A stretch of DNA of 64,000 nucleotides from assembly GCA_023846275.1 (NCBI GenBank), contig CM043872.1, positions 25,467,670 to 25,531,669 on the forward strand, written 5' to 3'. This document shows positions 61,101 through 64,000 of the stretch, one piece after another. The translations under genes were made by a program, and so were the position numbers. Within the stretch, counting starts at the first letter, position 1. The number at the start of each line of letters is the position of its first letter. Below the pieces are notes generated by a model. That model saw nothing but the letters and a program-made list of their open reading frames with translations. It did no database searches and was not told where the DNA came from. The DNA comes from Vanilla planifolia. Lineage: Eukaryota > Streptophyta > Magnoliopsida > Asparagales > Orchidaceae.

Positions 61101-63789
61101 AAAAAGTTTACAAAATTAACCAACATAACCAAAAACCACAATATGAAATGTAATAGCATGACCAATAAAATGTAAAATCACAACAAATAAAAAACTGAAT
61201 AACAGAAGATGATAAAAAATTAAAAAAAAATATTAATATGTCACAAGAAGATGGCTTAACATAGAAAATTGAAATTGACCTTCTTGATTCAAGCTAGAGA
61301 GCATTGCAAATAAATGAATTAGAACTACCACTATATGGAGGATAGACAATTTGGTATGAAAAGAAACAAGAAGTCCTTGACTTTAGCCAATATTCCATTT
61401 TCTGCCCACATGAAATAGGAACTGACAATTTTAAGGGTACATGATCTCAGGTGTACAGTCTGAACATTATTCAAGTTACTTTAGTATAAAGTTAGTAGAA
61501 AACTTACCCTTCATTGACCAAGCTCCAAGCCAAATTCAAAAGAACAGTTTGTTGAAGTCCTAGCTTGTTAAGAACAGAAGCAAGTGAAACATAAGGGTGC
61601 TCCACCTCGAGCTCAAAATTTAGAGTTGTTAAAATCAACTGTTCAGCTTCAATGACTCTCTCTCGGTATTGTTCAAACCAGTTCTACAAAAACCACAAAT
61701 ATAAGTACGCATTTACAAGCAAGTTTTGCTAAGATAAAAAGTGGTAGATCATTTACAAATTAATTTATAAAGCAAGATAATGAAAATCAAACAGTTAATA
61801 TGCATACTCAAGAATTATATTGACCATCATTTCTTTCTAAAGCAAAACATTATTATTATTTCTCAATGCTGAGTCCAAATCAAAACATTCAATTAAGTGC
61901 ATGGATTTCAATGGTAAGGATTTAAAGATACTTACATTATATGACAGTTGAGGGAAGAAAGCAAAATTCTGTTTCTGGCAAATCTCAAAGGAGGCCATAA
62001 GCACAGAGTCCAATAGACATGGCGTTTCTTCAGACTTTCCAGCTAAAAACAGGACTGCAGTTGCTATTAACTGCAAAAAAATTGCATGCCATCAATTTAT
62101 ACAGTTCCAGCGTTTGCAATCTCGATTAAATGAAAACAGGGACTACAGTAATCTAATCAAATTAAAACATATGATAAAAAACCTGAATATTGCATCAAAA
62201 ACTATGAACAAACTACCAACACTAAAACTAATAGAAAAAATTAAAGTTTTAAGGTGCAAAAATTGTAAATAAATTATTGATCATGCACTTATCACAAAAT
62301 TAGTTAAAAAGCTCAACCATAGATATGGAAGAAAGAAGAACTTTCCAAAAGTTGTTGTATGACGCTCGTTCTCTTTGGAGAATGTATAAGAAAACCTTCA
62401 TTTTGCAGCTCATATAATTCAGTATAACACATTCATTTTACTATTGTATTGCCTACTAAATAAAGATTTCATCAACATAACTAAATTTAGAATCAAATAA
62501 AATGGATAGATATTATATAAAAGATGAAGCTGTTCAAATGGTACTGAATTAACAATGCATCAGCAGCACAATGCAAATTTTAAGGCGATTTTTCAAAAAA
62601 TATTGGAAGATGAGAGCTACTGTGGTCCGAGATGAGCATGGCGATTTCCTTAATATATTGGAAGAGAGGTTCATGATCATTGCAGCTACCACAGCAGAGA
62701 CTAAGGTTGCAAGTGTGGTTGCTAGGCTCATGGCTACCTTTGTGTATAGTTTCAATAGTGTTTGGCCAGAGGAATATTCCTTCTTATATTTTTGGCAATA
62801 TCTTCTAGGATTATCTGTAGTGACTTCATTGATGACCAGCTATGCAAGATTGTTACTCTGTTTCCTATCTTTCAGAGTTTTGGGTTTCTCATGTTTTCAG
62901 AACCACAAATGGCAGGCAAAGTTTGTGCACATTAGATGATTTTTGACACTTTTGGATGGAATAGGGGCGTGTCCCTTCCCCGAAGTTTGTCAGAATCCTA
63001 GATAAGAATAGTTAGTCATTATGATTTTTGATATATTTATATCTGGGCTTTGACCGATGCTTCAACAGAAAAGAAAGCTCCATAGAGAACTAAACAAGAT
63101 CAAACAACCTATCGTGATGCTAATCAAGCTAAACTGCAGCGTAATTTTTCCATATTACAAACTGATTACAAGTGTTAAAAAAAGGAAGGAAAGCTTCATG
63201 GGACTAACAAATCTATCATGAGAAGCATGAGACCGCCGAAGAAAGAATCGATGACAAAGCACCATGGCTGTCCCGACTGTTGCCTGGGGCCTGCATATCA
63301 ACAAAAACCATTCTTCACAACGAAAAGCAAACAGCCAACAAAAATTCTCTGAGATAAAAAAAGTCCAGCAAATCAGCAGCAGGAAAGGATTGGCACTCAC
63401 AGATCCAATCTCAACCCAAGGTTCTGAAGGTAAACGCAGTACGAGTAGCGAAGACGGGTCTCCATGAATTTGTCTATACCATCCTTCCTCGACGGCGAGC
63501 ACCTCTCGATCTCATCTCGCGACATGACGGGGGCGACATCACCCTCGGATCGCCTCTGAAAGCTAAATCCGCCGGACCCGGCCGGTTCATGGATAGATGA
63601 CTCGGGTGTAACAAAAGATTCCGCCTTCTGGAACATAGTCCTATCCTCCTCCCTAATTGGAACATAAGGCTTCCTCCTCTTAGCCGGAGGAACGAGTCCG
63701 TCGTCACCATCTGCATCGCGACGATAATAATTCTTCCAAACTTTCGCTGGGTAACAAACGGCAGCACCGCCGTTGTCGCCGCCTGCCAT
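58072..63789 (-). CDS. CYCT1: Cyclin T (CYCT1 family), six exons
   Basis: Exons 63789-63401, 63290-63209, 62070-61936, 61683-61508, 58340-58195 and 58103-58072 join into a 319-residue frame. The family partners CDKC-type kinases in the P-TEFb-like complex that phosphorylates the RNA polymerase II C-terminal domain in the nucleus. Seen: a basic patch PAKRRKP (35-41), the family signature SPSRKDGID (98-106), then first-box words [14 protein letters not shown] and [11 protein letters not shown], and the WFEQYRE linker. Second-box words are [16 protein letters not shown] and AAKF. It ends QQLMELL, as short members of the family do. Exon phases agree at every join. The last intron is GC-AG. An in-frame ATG 18 codons upstream (63843) could start a 337-residue form; MAGGD at 63789 was preferred because it has G at +4. 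It is closer in wording to rice CYCT1 than to what I recall of Arabidopsis members. Confidence 0.9.
58195..58340 (-). CDS. CYCT1: Cyclin T exon 5
   Basis: 146 bases after cttggcag encode [18 protein letters not shown] and on to TTEPILE. The only frame-keeping donor is CTTGAAG|gcaagg, a GC donor with an otherwise strong consensus. Confidence 0.85.
59428..59472 (+). repeat. GA-rich simple sequence in cyclin T intron 4
   Basis: An interrupted (GA)n tract, with several gagagagcgagag units. Nothing else was recognised in this 3.2-kb intron. Confidence 0.7.
61508..61683 (-). CDS. CYCT1: Cyclin T exon 4
   Basis: 176 bases between tttttgtag and GAAGG|gtaagt. Encodes [18 protein letters not shown] and the start of the second box, ending ...SLVNEG. 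A 3.2-kb intron follows. Confidence 0.9.
61936..62070 (-). CDS. CYCT1: Cyclin T exon 3
   Basis: 135 bases (45 codons, phase 0) between tttttgcag and AAT|gtaagt. Encodes [17 protein letters not shown] and the rest of the first box. Confidence 0.9.
62560..63010 (+). mobile_element. LINE-type RNase H fragment in cyclin T intron 2
   Basis: A plus-strand frame reads [14 protein letters not shown], then [16 protein letters not shown]. After frameshifts a second part reads [13 protein letters not shown] with a W...P motif further on. These match the VVRD..G.FL, AE..A and F.V.HV.R.AN order of the RNase H domain at the 3' end of plant LINEs. It runs opposite to the cyclin gene and is broken. Confidence 0.5.
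63209..63290 (-). CDS. CYCT1: Cyclin T exon 2
   Basis: 82 bases between tgatatgcag and GATTT|gttagt encode [19 protein letters not shown] and on to HDRF, the most conserved helix of the first cyclin box. Confidence 0.9.
63401..63789 (-). CDS. CYCT1: Cyclin T exon 1
   Basis: 389 bases encode the N-terminal region and the start of the first cyclin box (SPSRKDGID). The exon ends GATCT|gtgagt. The coding sequence is relatively GC-rich. The open frame extends upstream to an ATG at 63843. Confidence 0.88.
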
Positions 63790-64000
63790 GGATCGACGAC
63801 AGTTTCTTGAGAAGCGCGCAAAGTGAAGATCTCGCCTCGACATTGAAACACAAATCAAAATCTGTATGTTGAAGATCGAAGAGCAATAGATGAATGAATC
63901 GGCGATAGGGTTTTAATGCGCTTAGGATGGATCGGAAGATATAGAGGATTCCGAAAGCGGTGGTTTAAAGGCCGACGCAAAGCAAAGACGACCTTGTTTC
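63790..64000 (-). promoter_or_regulatory. Cyclin T 5' leader and start of promoter
   Basis: This is the region upstream of the preferred start. It includes an in-frame ATG at 63843-63841. Plus-strand gggttttaa at 63908-63916 reads ttaaaaccc on the minus strand. The transcription start is not visible and the promoter probably continues beyond the window. Confidence 0.35.

Noticed and set aside
62571..62939. 122-codon plus-strand frame as a nested gene in cyclin T intron 2
   Set aside because: The first half matches LINE RNase H wording and the second half continues it in a shifted frame, so it is a transposon scrap.
1..64000. CRISPR arrays, bacterial operons, phage or integron features
   Set aside because: Intron-containing plant genes and plant retroelements dominate. 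The direct repeats seen lack regular short spacers.

Overview
The window is flowering-plant nuclear DNA. It is AT-rich, its genes are split by long introns, and retroelement remains lie between and inside the genes. The three recognisable gene families are plant-type: a DRB2/3/5-type dsRNA-binding protein, a DYW-class PPR protein and a cyclin T. I cannot name the species; a monocot is possible but not shown. All exon joins below were read by eye from splice consensus plus family conservation.

Bases 1-26767 hold a tandem segmental duplication. Copy A (1-11047) and copy B (17024-26767) are nearly identical over the first ~7.5 kb. Farther out they diverge by insertions and deletions. Each copy carries the two exons encoding the dsRNA-binding motifs of a minus-strand DRB gene, plus the same degenerate L1-type LINE in intron 2. 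Only copy B has a visible C-terminal exon, at 14524-15578. Exons 23775-23530, 21092-20873 and 15578-14524 join into one intact 506-codon frame, and the intron between the last two contains the duplication junction. Copy A would need an exon 3 to the left of base 1, so its completeness cannot be judged here.

Bases 26768-29975 are AT-rich intergenic DNA with a ~155-bp tandem repeat, a 101-bp direct repeat flanking ~1.4 kb, and a long TA microsatellite. A single-exon MEF8-like PPR-DYW gene, probably an organellar RNA editing factor, occupies 29976-32081 on the plus strand.

From about 34 to 50 kb lies a retroelement graveyard. It contains a long decayed L1-type LINE on the minus strand (34.0-39.4 kb), a short unrecognised coding-like fragment (40.2-40.6 kb), and two Ty3/gypsy elements. 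One gypsy element has diverged LTRs (about 43.3-44.0 and 46.8-47.9 kb) and only gag/protease remains. It sits between gag and RT/RNase H/integrase fragments of another. Bases 49.4-58.0 kb hold no gene I can identify, but include a degenerate ~105-bp repeated-word array at 54.2-55.2 kb.

The right end is a six-exon minus-strand cyclin T gene (63789-58072, 319 codons from the preferred start), with a GC-AG last intron and a LINE RNase H scrap in intron 2. The three host genes do not form a pathway; the region is ordinary plant gene space. I saw no clear sign of a novel defence or mobile system. The most interesting locus is the DRB duplication.
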